A program made the translations under genes and the position numbers. The notes under the pieces were generated by a model. That model did not search any database and was not told the origin of the DNA. It was given only the letters and a program-made list of their open reading frames with translations. From Cavia porcellus (lineage: Eukaryota > Chordata > Mammalia > Rodentia > Caviidae): a stretch of 64,000 nt of DNA. How positions within the stretch are numbered: the stretch's first letter is position 1; each line of letters opens with the position of its first letter. The DNA lies in assembly GCF_034190915.1 (NCBI RefSeq), contig NW_026947484.1:79927982-79991981 (forward strand). Reading direction: 5' to 3'. This document shows, piece after piece, positions 12,130-24,279 of this stretch.

Positions 12130-12310
12130 CGATCTAGCCACTGAGTCTCTGAACCCTGGATAAATCTCTGTAGGGCACACCTCAGAACACTGGGATGGTA
12201 GCTGACCGGGTTCACAGTAGCACTTTCATAGAGCACAGGCTCTGCAAAACAGAATCTCTGTTTTATCTGTAAGATCCCCTCCAGCTCAGAGAATCTGAAT
12301 TTGATGGCTG
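12130..12310 (+). mobile_element. Ancient CR1/L3- or MIR-type fragment
   Basis: The end 'gtaagatcccctccagctca gagaatctg' resembles the conserved 3' tail 'aaggtcccttccagctctga' of mammalian L3/CR1-like LINEs and related SINEs. The upstream part is too diverged to place. Confidence 0.35.
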
Positions 12311-13190
12311 ACCAGAAAAGCTTAAAAATCAGACTGTCTTCTTTGAGATTTTATTCTTTTTTCGCTCTCCCAGTAGAACTTACTATGGATGCAGCTTCAA
12401 ATACAGGACTCTTTTTTTTAAGCTATAGTTTTAAGTGTGGTTCCAACAGGCACCATCTGCTCACAGGTTTCATTTAAATTGTTAAAGTCTCTCTTCCATT
12501 TACAATTGAGGGGTCCAAGTATAATGCTACTGCGAAAGCGGACACACTGAATGAAATGCAAGATTTCCGTGCCAGCTTTTCAGAAAGTCACAGGTCTGGG
12601 GCAGAGTGAAGATTCCAATGAGAGAGAAAAGACAAAGGGAAGCAAGCAGAGAGGACAGAGACAGAGAAAGAGGTTTAAAGGGAGAAAAACACATAGCCAC
12701 ATACATGTGTATTGCATTAACATAGACACAGGAAGAGAGAGGTCACTTACAGTCAAAAGAAGGCCTTAATCTATAAAAGGTAAAACAGTAACAGGTAGAG
12801 AATTGGCCACAAAACAAAATAATTGCCCAAATAGCAACTTTGAGTACTAGAAAAAGTCTCTCTTCTTCAAGACAAGTTTCATGCCATCTGCCTGGAAAAA
12901 AAAGCCACAACAATCATCTAAATGCATGATGGGGAGTGAGAGTGTAAATGGCAACCCCCTTAGAATTGTGTAGTCTGGTATCTGCACAATCTTACATCAT
13001 GACCATGCATCTCCCACTACAAGTGGGCTCCTAAAATTCATCTTAAAACCTTGATTCTAGAGGATCTAGTAGTTTTGTGAAATATCAGCAAAGGCCTGAA
13101 CACCAGAAGCTAAGGGAAGCCTAATTCCAGGACTGCTCTCACAGGCACGCAAGCTATGTGGTCACACAAGCTCTTATCTTTAGACATGCT
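12311..13190. other. Unannotated DNA
   Basis: A purine-rich patch occurs near 12610-12700 (gagagaaa, agacagag units). No gene or named repeat is recognised. Confidence 0.45.
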
Positions 13191-13191
13191 C

Positions 13192-13310
13192 CACACTCAG
13201 CCAGTATATGTGCACACGCCTGCAACTGCAGTGCTGAAAAGTGGAATCCCAGGGCAAAGTCTTACCTGGGCAACTCAGCAAGATCCCATCCCAAAATGGA
13301 AAAAATCAAA
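13192..13310 (+). mobile_element. B1-like SINE fragment
   Basis: 'gtgcacacgcctgcaactgc' followed by 'cctgggcaactcagcaagat' and 'cccatcccaaaatggaaaaa' reproduces the B1 order (cacgcctttaatcccagc, then cctgggcaac, then agaccctgtctcaaaa). The middle is diverged. A short 'aaaagggcgtgaaggtct' following may be the residue of an ID half. Confidence 0.6.
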
Positions 13311-15828
13311 AGGGCGTGAAGGTCTCCAAACTTGGTCTAATGTTCTGTTTTCGCCATTTTAAAATTCTAAACCTATTTCTGACTAAGGCTGTGATTCTGG
13401 AGCTGATCTTACCTAATTTAAAAATCAGTTTTCCCTGGTTATGTCCATTTCTAACAAACACAGGTAATAAAGCTACCATAGCACTTTTTTCTAGAGAGAT
13501 AAACAGGAAAGCAGAGAAACAGGCTACAATGAACAATTTTAAAACAGATAATCACAAAAAAAAAGAAACAGGACCTTTTATCATCTCCTGTAAAAAACTT
13601 GAGTTCAGCAGGCATTTGGGTCAGTTTCAGACTCATATTTGTCCTTGACTGAAAGGCACAATATAAAGTCACATTTTGTGTGAACCAGTTCACTCCTTTT
13701 CAAATGAAAAATAAATAATAAAAAAGAAAGGTCAAATCGACTTCCTAGGGAACAGTAGAATGCAGCTGGAAAAAAAAACAGTTTACTCAACTTTTTCAAT
13801 GATACCAAAAGGACCTTTTGACACTTCTTAGCAAAGACATGACAATACTTTTAATGCTGTAAGAAAAAAAAATCTTTACTGAGAAAACTTAGAAAAAGAA
13901 GCCATGATGGTGATTTTAACAAAAAAATTAAAAATAAAAAATCTCACGGACCTTGATCTTCCTATGTAAAGGTGGTGAGGGTGGGGAGATAGCCCCAAAG
14001 AAATTGTTATCTAAAAATATCCATGCATGAACATCCCTATTGTGGGCTTTGGAACTCAGACATTTTTTTTCCGGTTTATCTGCCCTTCTGAATAAGTGAT
14101 GTCTTCAAACAAAGCCAGGGACAAAAGACAAAGTGGATGCACCATGCATGGCTTGGTGCATGTATTGTACAGAATCACACATGTACCTCGAGCTTTATGA
14201 CCACGGAAAAGGAAGTGAATCTCGAATTTAGCCATGAGCCTAGTTTTTTGGAACTCTAATTTCTCCAGTCCAGGAATCATCTAAGGGCTTTCACTTTGTT
14301 TTCTTCTTTTGTTTGTTTTCTGCTTTTTTTCTATAATCAGCCACTATCAACCAAACATACACAACAAGGACACAAGAGCATGGCACAGAGTAAGCAGGTA
14401 CAGCTTTGGGTTTAGAAATCTTACCCCTATTCAGTAGAGTCTTTGTCTACTGATGTCTTGGCTTTCTAGACTCTCAGTACATGCTTTTCCACCACTCCTT
14501 TTTAAAGAAATACTTCCCATTTCTCTGCTGAAATTTCCCATTTACTCCCTTGTGTTTTCATGTTTTTCACTTGATCTTTTTTATAAATTTAATCATTTAA
14601 AATGCTGAGTGATAATTCCAAAAGCAGAACATCTCTGTCTACTTCTATTGACAATTTTTCTTGGCCAAGAGTCACATTTGCTCGCTTCATACATCTTATA
14701 ACTTATTTTGTACTGAACACTTTATGTAAAAAAAAAAAATAGGAGAGAAGGAGAAAGTAATATTTACTCACAGACAAGGCCTCAGGCTTCCGCCAGGTCA
14801 CTAGTTGGGAAGAAAGCAATCCAGTCATTGGATATACGGTTAAGTTGAGTCTGGGTTTTCCTATAGTGTTAATTACATTCATTTCACCACTGGCTTTAAT
14901 TTTGAGGATGTTATCAGAATTTACTTGTTTAGTAGGTTTGAGATCTGAGCACTGACAACATTTCAGGGATTTTTCTGTGCTGTAAGACCAAACCAATGGT
15001 TCCCTAAAGTAAAAGATAATTCTCTCAGCTTTACAGCCTGGAAGGCTACTGGTTTAAGTCATTAAAGGATATACTTCACTGTTCTTTACATTTCCTAGCT
15101 CTACATATTTGGTAGCTCCTCTCTTCTCTTCCCTTGACCTTTGGATGATGACTACTGAACACTCACAGGGACCATGATGGATTCCTCTCGGCTCTCTTGC
15201 TCTGTTCCCAGTCATCTCAGACCCTTTCTTTGTTCTTGGAAAATAAAGCCCTATATGCCTTACTGGGAAACTATCAGCTTTTCTTCCCAACTCTTGTCTT
15301 CTGCATACCATCTCTATCCACTTGCCACAGGACTGATTTAGGTCATGATTCCGGGATCATTTTTTGACAGGAGATATTTGGGATTCTGGCAGTCACGCCA
15401 GCCAACATGAGGTCATTCAAAAATCAGTAAAAAGTCAGGCTGATTTCTTCTTATTCTTTCCATGTCAGATCTCTCCTCTTACTCTTCCAAGGATGAAAGT
15501 AGCCCTGGGTTTCTTCTCTTCTAGGAAGGGTTTCTCACTACCTCAAATTTAGTTTATTCATATTTTTTGTCATTGATTTTAAAACATCGAGGAAGTGTTC
15601 CTTCCTTCGTTAAGTCAGGTAGGAGGTCAATTTTCTCAGTTTTATGTATCTGAACCAGAATCCTACCCTTGCTCTTTTAAAGTCATATTGAATTCCAGGT
15701 ATTTTTTTTTCCTCCTGGAAAGACTTTCAACCAGTCTGAATTTTGAGCCCAGTTTGTCTCAACTAAGCATCAAGGCTTGAAATTCCAGCCTACTCCAGAC
15801 CTCTCACTTGATGAAGTTTTCATGCTGA
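13311..15828. other. Unannotated DNA with several short ORFs
   Basis: Overlapping frames of 60-135 codons on both strands at 13.2-13.8 kb cancel one another out and contain no recognised motif. A-rich runs occur at 13.56, 13.86 and 13.92 kb. No repeat family was recognised. Confidence 0.4.
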
Positions 15829-15909
15829 ATTTCATTATTTCCTAAGATTCCTAAGATTTCATTATTTCCTAAGATTATCCTAAGATAATCCTAAGATTTC
15901 ATTATTTCC
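15829..15909. repeat. Short imperfect tandem repeat
   Basis: 'ttcattatttcctaagatt' units and a 'cctaagat' sub-unit recur several times across about 80 bases. The unit is irregular (about 27-40 bases between the 'cattatttcc' words). It looks like local replication slippage. Confidence 0.85.
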
Positions 15910-16024
15910 AATTTCTGTCTCCACTTTCCATTTTCCAATTCAACAAATATTGTCTTTTCAACCACAAATCTAGTTCTTGTTTCCCCTCCCAGGCAATCTA
16001 TTTCTTACCTCTTGAGTGACAATC

Positions 16025-16370
16025 ACTTTCCCCTGGGTGTAACTCTTGGTCCTTTCTACCTGGGATGTCTTCTCTCAGCTCACTCATAGCCTGCATTCAG
16101 AGAATACTCCTTTTTCCTTTTCCATTGGTCACTTCCCTTCTGCCCAGGAAATCAAAAGGCTTATCCATGCTCACAGGTACTATCACAGGCTCAGCCACCC
16201 CCACCTCTTGCTCCTTTCCAACAAATTTTCTACACGTGGAACGTGCCTTCCCTGCCCTTCAAAAAGCCTGCCTCCTAAGCCCTGCTTTCTGAGATATCCC
16301 TTGCATGCTTCAGAAAAAGTTTCTTCTGGGTAAATAGGACTTAACATCACCCTGCTTTATAATGGCTGGC
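16025..16370 (+). mobile_element. L2 LINE fragment, diverged
   Basis: 'tttctacctgggatgtcttc' followed by 'cattcagagaatactccttt' and a C/T-rich protein-coding-like stretch resembles the L2 ORF2 end ('ctgcctggaacgctcttccc ... ctcaaatgtcacctcctcag'). Two overlapping short ORFs here are probably L2 relics. Confidence 0.4.
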
Positions 16371-16959
16371 GTTCAGTTCTTAACACTATACTGCAGCATA
16401 AGAAAAAATAAATAAAAAGGAAGACTTCTACCCCAAGTTTGGAGCATCAGGTAAATAGCCACAAAGTGGTTTGATTGGACATTTGCAAAGGCTAAATGAC
16501 AAGTTATTTTTTCTGCAAACTTGTACCAAACATATTCCATAAAGAATTATGCTGGAATGACATAAACGAAGAATGAAAACTGTCACTGAACACTTTACAC
16601 AGCTCCTTTCAGTTTATCAGAGCTCCCAGGGTCCAGAGACAGTGTCCTCTGCCTGGCATAGCTGTAGTTTCTCAACAAGTCGGGTAGCAAAGAGGCATGG
16701 GGAATGCCAAAGGATGCTGTAGAAGTCCTTATCCTCTTCATCCTCACCTCAACTGCCTCGAGGTTTCAGGCAGTACGATCACCACTCTTGACACAATTTC
16801 ATTACCACTGTAAGGAAACTGGATGGCTAGTCTGAGAAAGGAAATGTCTGTGGAAGAGAGTATCTACTTTTGCACAAAGGTGTTCAGCAACTTCAAAGTC
16901 ATAATAAAATGATACACTGTTGTATGGCTCAATGATTAACTTAGAAGGGAGGAAATGGG
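16371..16959. other. Unannotated DNA
   Basis: Nothing recognised beyond ordinary AT-rich sequence. Confidence 0.4.
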
Positions 16960-17009
16960 CATTTCAAAATGAAAATTTTGAAATGATACTGTATTTCATG
17001 ATACTGTAT
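16960..17009. repeat. Perfect 11-bp hairpin with GAAA loop, followed by 12-bp direct repeat
   Basis: Arms at 16960-16970 (catttcaaaat) and 16975-16985 (attttgaaatg) are exact reverse complements separated by gaaa. Directly after and overlapping, atgatactgtat occurs at 16983-16994 and again at 16998-17009. The structure is seen directly; no function is implied. Confidence 0.9.
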
Positions 17010-17217
17010 AAGTTGTTTCTTAAGGATACTTTGGTAAGCTCCTTATACTGAAAATGCTGATGGGATCAGGAGAGGGATAGATGGGAAAGAATGGGTTTTA
17101 CACCTCCTTTGTCTTTGTGTCAGTCTCTCACACATGTAATTTCTATTTCTTATCATTCAAAAAGCTCAAAGTGAAGTACGAATGAATACTAGTTTAAGAT
17201 AAGAAGACAGTGGGTGT

Positions 17218-17610
17218 CTCAGTTACTTTTCTTGTTTCTGAGACAAATACTCAACATCCAAAATTAAAAGAGGAAAGGTTTATTTAGCTCACAGTTTATA
17301 AAGGTCAATTCAGGCTCTGTTGACTCCAAGGCAAGGTGAGAAGGCAGAGGGACACTGCAGAGGAGAAACAGTCCATTGCATGCAAAAGACAGAAAAATCA
17401 TGTAACTGTCCAGTAACAAGCAACATTAGCAGCTTCTTTTTGCCTCTTTTACATCCTCTCTGGGTTCCCTGGTATAGAATGAGTGCCAACCGAATCGGGA
17501 CACCCTAAATTCCAGCACCACCCATTCTAGATCCAACCACCTCTGAAAAATCTCATCTATGACTACATGAGGTTTTGGGGGAGCACCTAGACACAAGGTA
17601 TAAAATGCAG
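17218..17610 (-). mobile_element. MaLR-type LTR, antisense
   Basis: The plus strand reads 'ggtttatttagctcacagtt', then a GA-rich block, then 'cagcaccacccattctagat' and 'aaccacctctgaaaaatctc', ending 'catgaggttttgggggag'. That is the block order of antisense MST/MLT1-like LTRs (ttatttggctcacagtt ... ccccacctccaa ... gagatttggggg). No internal ERV region adjoins. Confidence 0.65.
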
Positions 17611-17629
17611 GAAGAGTGTGTAATCTCAA

Positions 17630-17775
17630 CCACATCACTTATCTATCGTATCATAGGCCTTGAGCTATTTACTCTCCCTGAATCTCGGTTTCAAACCTAT
17701 AAAATGGGATGGTAACAATTCTTGTACCTACCCTATCACTGTTGTGAAAATAATTTAGGTAGTGTGTATAAGAAT
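17630..17775 (+). mobile_element. MIR SINE
   Basis: 'ccttgagctatttactctcc', 'ctgaatctcggtttcaaacc', 'tataaaatgggatggtaaca' and 'ctaccctatcactgttgtga' follow the MIR consensus order (tgaccttgggcaagttactt, cctcagtttcctcatctg, taaaatggggataataa, cctacctcatagggttgttg). Sense orientation. Confidence 0.85.
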
Positions 17776-18324
17776 ATAAGTACAATATACAAGAGACCTA
17801 ATTCTTACAGATATATTGACTAAGCACTCAGAATAAATTTATCTATGTATCTTAGATCCTTATCTCATCAGGTTAATCTATATTGAGCAAACCAATTTTC
17901 TGCAACAAAAACACACACAAAGTAAAGCTTTATGAGTCAACATCACCACAGATTCATCTGTGATCTGTACATTTCACAATATTCTCAGGAGCCAAATGTA
18001 TAGGACAAATCCTTTCTTTCTTACCATTTACACTCCTTTTTTATTCCTCAGTTAGTGAAGTTCCAGTTTTCATAGAACAAGCAATATGATGGATCATTCA
18101 GTATGAAAGAGACTTTTAAAGCTATGTAATAATTATACTGGGAGAAGTGATGGTTGGGCCTTCTAGGGCAGGAAAGCAATGCACCGAAACCGAATTCTAC
18201 CACAAGAATGGCTAATTCTATGAGTAAAAGATGATTAAATACCTAGAAATACATTCATGCAATTCAGCACATTAACATAATAAGATAATCAACTAAATGA
18301 CTTAAGCAATAAAGATTTAAGAAA

Positions 18325-18890
18325 CTCCTGAACATATATACACCTGTTTATTGCAACACTATTCGTGGCAGCAAGCATATGCAATCAACATAAGTGTCCA
18401 TCAACAAGTGAGTAAAGAAAATATGGTATACATTCATGATGGATTCTTCAGCAATAAAAAAGAATGAAATCCTGTCACTGCAGCAACCTGGTGGATACAA
18501 TGTTACATGAAAGGAGCCAGATCCAGAAAGACAAATACTGCATGATTTTACTATGCATGAAATTCTTTAAAAACTAATATCATAAAGATAGAAAGCAGAA
18601 CAGAGGTTGGGAAAGACAGGGGAGACAGGGAAAGATTGGATACAAATTCACAACCAGCTAGTGTCAATATGTCCTGGTATACTGTTACAGAGAAGGAGAA
18701 TTATAGTTAATATTACATTGTATATTTCAAAACATCTAGAAGAAAGTATTCTCAATGTTCTCATAACAAAGAAATGATAAATGTTTGTGATGATGGATAA
18801 ACTAAACATCCTAATTTGATCACTATAAATGTATCCCATAAAAATGTACCATTATTATGTACGAATTAAAAGTTTTAAAGTAAACTCTAT
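18325..18890 (+). mobile_element. L1 3' end (ORF2 end plus 3' UTR), sense
   Basis: 'gcaacactattcgtggcagc', 'gtccatcaacaagtgagtaa', 'aaaaaagaatgaaatcctgt', 'agacaaatactgcatgattt' and a 3' UTR with 'tataaatgtatcccataaaa' are in L1M order. The copy is 5' truncated, with ORF2 broken. It ends close to 'ttatgtacgaattaaaag'. Confidence 0.88.
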
Positions 18891-21433
18891 TAACAAAAGC
18901 TTGATAAGAATCAGCCCAAATTCATAATTTAATAAAATAAAAATTCTTTAAAGATTTTTTATGAAAAATACATGTGTTAATTCAGAAGCAAGATAAGAAT
19001 GTTGCTATAACTGTAACTCAACTCTGTAACTCAACAATGGATTGAAGGTACCAAATAATTAACAAGTGAAAGTATAATAGAGTCCCATCTATTCTGTGTA
19101 TGTACCCAATGTACGTAATAAATGTACAGCTAAAAGTGAAATACATTTGTGAAAATCATAAAATATGAAGTTTCAAGAAACAGGAAACATCCGGGCCCAG
19201 ATGTCAAACACATCTGAAAGCTGTAAGATATTTCTGGATAAACTCTTGAAATATAGAGATTCAATTATTAACACATTGATCATGGAAACAGGAAGAAAGA
19301 TAAAGAACAAACAGAGCTAGACAAAATTTAGAACACAGCTTATGCTAAAGGCAGCATCTTGTCTCAATAGGCGAAAGATAGCTTTTATTCAATGATGCTG
19401 ACAAAATGACATTTATTAAGGGAAAAAGCTAGAGTCATAAGAAATTTCCTTATGTATTACACAGAAGAGAATCTACAAGAAATAAACAGGTAAGAGGAAA
19501 ATGATGAAAGTATTAGAAAAAAAAACACCAGAGTTCGTTTTAGTATTAAAATAGAGAATGCTTTCTTAAATAAGGTAAAAATTCACAAATAATAGAAATG
19601 ATTGATGGGCAAGATTACCAAAAATTTAAAGCTTTTACACAACAAAGCACAGAGACACTAATTACATAAAATTTACACATTATTTTCAAGATTTTCCTTG
19701 ACGGTTAAATTTTCTGCACTACTAATTTTTATTTCCTAAAACACACCCACTGGATTATGTAAAGGTTAAGTAAGATCTGCATCCTCATTGGGCTGGCCCC
19801 TTTAGTATCAGTACTCAATTCCAGACCCTCTGCTCAGCAAAGACATAAAAAATTAACCAAAGTCAGAGAGAAAAAAAAAAAAAATGACTTCACTACTACA
19901 TCACTCCCATTTTCTCACATGGGCAATTGAGCTTCAAACTGTAAAACTGAGAATTAATTCAGATGGTAACGATAACTACAGAAGATATTTAAGAGGGTTC
20001 TAGGATCCTGGCAACAGAGCTAGTCCTGGTTCCCCAGAGAGCTTGAAGTATTTGTAGATGTGACTACCCACCATCTGGAAGCACAGACGAGAGGCCTGCA
20101 GACTAAAATTGAAATTGTTCCTAATTTTTCTGAAAAGGAAAAAAAAATATTCTGGGAATTACAGAGGTAATGAATTTAATCCCATTCTTGTTCTAAAGCA
20201 TACAGCTGTCCTTTCCCTGCCACCCATAATGCACCAGATTGAGGCATTTACAATCCTGGCCTTCCCAGGGGAGTTAGCCACCTCTGGAATCCTCTGTGGG
20301 TCTCCCTGGCTCACAGCTGCCCCTCTAGGGAGCCCAGCTGCGCAGGGACACAGCTCAGACAGGAAAAGAAAGGAGCGTCAGAAACCCTGAACAAAGAATG
20401 ATTCAAGGATGAGGGGAATGGGTGGTATTTTTAAACTATTATGATGTTTGCTTTACTTTCACACATCGGATAAAGCCCTTCACTTTTTATTTTACCTCTT
20501 TTGAATCTTTTTATACCAACAGCAGAGGAGTTAAACTGAGAAATCTGTCAGTTTTTAAAATTCAGTACCAAATTTGTTTTATTCAAATTCCCAACTCTTC
20601 TGCCTTAATGTATTAAGTAACACACATGTCATGTTCTACCAATTAATAAACAGGCTTACTAAAATAGAAGTCTCTGTATTCACATGCAACGTTTCCTTCA
20701 GGCCAGAACAAAATCAAGTAGCAAAATCCAAGTGCTCTAAGTCTACAAGCAAGTGTGATGTTAATGAACCAAATCAGCAAGAACAGAATACTGCAGGAGA
20801 AGAGGTCTGTTTTAAGACGCTACAGTTTGGCTGTACTGTATGTATGGACCACACCCATAAAAATTACACAGATAAAGCATGCAGTATATTCCAGCCCTGA
20901 GACTATCTCTAATTTCCTTTAAAAAGGAAACAAGAAACACAAGCTAAACTGACTGTTTTTTAAAATATATATATAGGAAAACACTTAAGGTACGTTTAAA
21001 ACTCTGAAACTTCCTGGTGATAAGGTAGTATAAACATATACATATGACTCTTTCTTCCAAAATCGCATTAAAATCATCAAAATAAACAAAAATAAAAAGC
21101 AGAGGAAACAAATTTTAAAGGAATTTAAAAAGAGAAAATTCTTGTACCAACAATGTTAAGGCATTTATATTTCATAGAACAAATATCAGCAGCTTCCTGG
21201 CAATAAGTAAATGAAAGAGACCCCAGAAAAACATTAATACTCATTAATATAGGACAGTTGAGAGCTTATCTGAACCAAACAGGATTAACAGAAACATCTG
21301 GGGCTTCCCAGATGGGAACCCCTCCGGGCTGTATGTCCCAGCTTTCCCTTGGGGATGATATCGGCACTCCTCAGAGGAAAGGGACTTTCTCAGCCACCTC
21401 TTCTTGACAGTCCAACAACAACGCAAAGCTCAC
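18891..21433. other. Unannotated AT-rich DNA
   Basis: A 'ttctgtgtatgtacccaatg' segment near 19.1 kb may be another L1 3' terminal remnant. A relatively GC-rich island-like patch lies at 20.2-20.4 kb inside a 93-codon frame without recognised motifs. Nothing else was identified. Confidence 0.4.
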
Positions 21434-21640
21434 TGGAGTTGGGTATGGTGGTACACTTCTATAACACCAGCCATACGGGAGGCTGAGGCAGGAGGATCAC
21501 AAATGCAAGCCCAGAATGGGCAACTGAGAAATTTAGTGAGATTCTGATTCAAAGTGAAAAAATAGATACAAAAAGGACTGAGAATGTACTTCATTCAGTG
21601 CAATGGCTGTCCCTGGGTTTGATCCTCAATTCTGAAAGGA
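21434..21640 (+). mobile_element. B1-ID composite SINE, sense
   Basis: The B1 half starts near 'gttgggtatggtggtacact' and includes 'gggaggctgaggcaggagga' and 'gaatgggcaactgag'. A linker with 'caaagtgaaaaaatagat' follows. The ID half includes 'gtacttcattcagtgcaatg' and 'cctgggtttgatcctcaatt', where the pol III B-box-like 'ggtttgatcct' is visible. The element ends in a purine-rich tail. Confidence 0.85.
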
Positions 21641-21722
21641 GGGGAGAAGGAAGGAAGAAAGGAAAAAAAGGAGAGAGACAGAGACAGGCAGGCAGAGACA
21701 CAGAGATGGATGAAGGGAGGGG
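21641..21722. repeat. Purine-rich tail
   Basis: GGAA/GAGA/GACAGA-type units follow the composite SINE and probably evolved from its A-rich 3' tail. Confidence 0.8.
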
Positions 21723-22145
21723 TGTGGCAGTCAGCTGTGGTGTCAATCTAATAAGAAAAACATAGCTGACTGTTTAGTACAGTTCTAGGTGTGTCTGCAT
21801 GATGATTTACTGCAAAAGAGGCACCAACAAATATGCTTATAGCCTGAATGAAATAAAAAGGGAAAGAAGAAGGAAATCTTGTTTCTGCCTCTTCGGGAGT
21901 GCTGGTCACTGTCATTGTCTTTGGATGTCCATCTCCAGGCTCCCCAAGCAGACTCTTCAGCCTTCTGGCACAGAGCCTTCAGCTTCCTGATCCACACTCA
22001 CATGAGACTCTGCAGTGTCCAGGCCTTCAACTTTTGACTGGATCCTTGGGATCGGCAGCACTGGCCCTTCTGCATTCTTCCACATCTGCCTCCATAGCTG
22101 GCCACTGTAAGCCTACCTTATAAATCCTTCACACATCAGAGAAAC
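21723..22145 (+). mobile_element. ERVL/MaLR-like LTR, sense
   Basis: 'tgtgtctgcatgatgattta', 'ctttggatgtccatctccag', 'gatccttgggatcggcagca' and 'agctggccactgtaagccta' recall the series of blocks in a widespread mammalian LTR (gggtgtgtctgtgagggtg ... ggctgccatcc ... tagctggccactgtgagcc). No coding retroviral region is present. The exact family is not assigned. The expected 'tctggagaaccctgactaat' end is not here, but a close version is found at 22855-22888, so the LTR may be split. Confidence 0.45.
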
Positions 22146-22461
22146 TCATTACTGTCTTTGTACTGATGCCATGGCTCCAGTTTTCCAATCAAGCTGCTGA
22201 ATCTCTAAGCTTTTACTGGGTAATGAATAACTGTGTTAAAACTATCCCTCCATTTTTTTTTTCATCTCAAAGAACTCATCTATGCCAGTTTTCAAACTAC
22301 TATCAATTTCAAGTCCACCCTTGTTTGTTCTGCTCTGTGATACTATGCTGGGCTAACTTTTCTCTTCTGTCCACTGGAAAAAGTCAACTTTGCCAACAGA
22401 GGGAGCAAGAGGGACAAGGCAGAGTGGAAACAGAAGGCTTATGTTCTCCCATCCTTTGCAG

Positions 22462-22560
22462 CAGCCTGCAACAGGCCCAGTATGACTTCCTGCCTACTGA
22501 GTTCCTCCAGAAACCCAGTAGACACCCTCCGGTGGACCAACCCAGCCTGCTGGCACTGAG
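22462..22560 (+). other. Exon-like segment with strong splice-site matches
   Basis: A pyrimidine-rich run and CAG end just before 22462 (tctcccatcctttgcag). The segment is 99 bases, a multiple of three, and is followed at 22561 by gtaagc, a near-ideal donor. One frame is open throughout and lies inside a 132-codon ORF that starts at ATG 22166 and terminates just after the donor. The encoded peptide is Pro/Gln-rich and matches no family that I know. It may be a chance pseudo-exon. Confidence 0.2.
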
Positions 22561-22888
22561 GTAAGCAGCTTTCTTTTCAACAGCTCTTACCCACCAGTAC
22601 CCCAGTGAACTTGTCCACCACACAGAGATGCAGTCAGACCCTCTACAATGAGGTCTATTCCCAACCTCAGTTGAGCAAGAAACAGACCTCTCAAATTCTT
22701 AGCTCCTTTCCTGCAGCAGACTTAAGGGAAAGTTATTGTTTCTTGTGTTTTCCATCTATGTATTCTTAGAATCCTCGTGACATCTTTTTTAGAAGAGAAA
22801 AACTTTGGTTAAGTAATAGCTTATATTGAACTTACTCTCTTGAAATTACTGGTGAGTTTTGTCTCCTTGCGGGAGCCTGACTGATACG

Positions 22889-24238
22889 CTGACTCAACAC
22901 CTTATTTTGCATATGTGAGAAGCATCTTTGCAGGAATAAATATGGGGGAAAGGAACACAGAATAAAATACTGTGGGTTAAAAGAAAGAAACGGCCATGAG
23001 ATTTAGGAATTAATGCATTTCTACATGATTCTTTTACTGAAATAAAAAGAGATAGTTTTTGAGAATTTCCAATTTTTCTGTTCAAAAAGATTCATTTGAA
23101 CATTTCACATATGAAACAATCTGAAGTAAACACTAATAATGGGAAAACGCCTAAAGACAGTAAAGTATTGAACAAAGGAGCCATGGAATTTAAAACACAA
23201 ACCAGAGGTAGCAAACTGGATCCTAGGGTAGAAGACAAATAAACAATATGTCAGTGTTAAAACAAAAGACACAAGCATCAAGACAAGAGGATACCAGTAA
23301 ACAATAGGTTGATAACAGATTTCTCCACAACATTAACAATGAGAAATAAAATGAAGCAACAACCTCTGAACTTTAAAAGAAAAAGACTGTGACACAATGT
23401 GTCTCAATTCCAGTAGAGTCATCATTTTGGGGCAAAAATAACAGAAAAAAATCTTCAGAATACATCATCAGGAAGCATTATGCTGTTCCCGAGTCCTCCA
23501 ATTGATGGAGAATTCAAAATTAATAGATCAAAATTGGAAAAGGCTGGTAGTAAGCATGACTTCAAAAACTAAAATCTTGTAACTGAAATTTATACAAGCA
23601 AAGGCAAACTGCAAGAATGATTTGGAGGTAAAAATTCAAAATCTAGTCAAAGCAGTAACTTCATTATAATAATCTAAGGCCAAATTCCAGTGCAAGGAAC
23701 TAGTAGAAAAGATAGGGTGTTTTTATCTCACACCGTGGAGTACTCCATTCATGACTTTGATAACTAGAGAAAAGTCAAGCTGTAACATGCTTAACTATAA
23801 AATTAATCTTAATTTAAAAACAGGATTTATAACTTCGAAATCACAAGAGTAGGCATGGAAAGAAATATTACATGTAAGCAAAGAAAAAAGGTTAACATAC
23901 AATATCCAAAATGTCAAGTGTTCAATCCGTGAATTTACCATTTTTCATTCATGACAATTTTCTGCCTTTTCCAATTAGTTTAAATTGACCAAATATAATC
24001 TATATTATGTAATCAGGAGCAAAAATAAACAAACAAACAAAAAAAAACCCTGGGATTCCAAAAGCCAGCGTTTGAGAGGAGACATCCCCACACATCATCC
24101 ATTGCCGTCTGTGTACGACTGCACTAACCCACACATGACCATCTGAAGATGGACTACAGCCATGAAGTGGGGACATCGCAAGACAGCGTGGTCTACACTT
24201 TTTTCTTTGGCTATAGGTTGTTTTTTGTTTTTAACTCT

Positions 24239-24240
<2 letters not shown>
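22889..24240. other. Unannotated AT-rich DNA
   Basis: No named repeat or gene seen. Several A-rich runs are present, for example near 24.03 kb. Confidence 0.45.

Positions 24241-24278
<38 letters not shown>
24241..24278. repeat. (GT)19 microsatellite
   Basis: An uninterrupted GT run of 38 bases. Two small ORFs crossing it are artefacts of the repeat. Confidence 0.97.

Positions 24279-24279
<1 letters not shown>

Noticed and set aside
13241..13808. Cluster of overlapping ORFs of 67-135 codons on both strands
   Set aside because: They overlap each other in opposite strands, the first part crosses a B1 fragment, and no motif or gene context supports any of them.
15829..15909. CRISPR-like direct repeats
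   Set aside because: Units are irregular, spacers are not unique and the DNA is mammalian; it is a slippage-type tandem repeat.
18325..18890. Possible active L1
   Set aside because: Only the 3' end is present and the ORF2 frame is broken; the same holds for all L1 pieces in the window.
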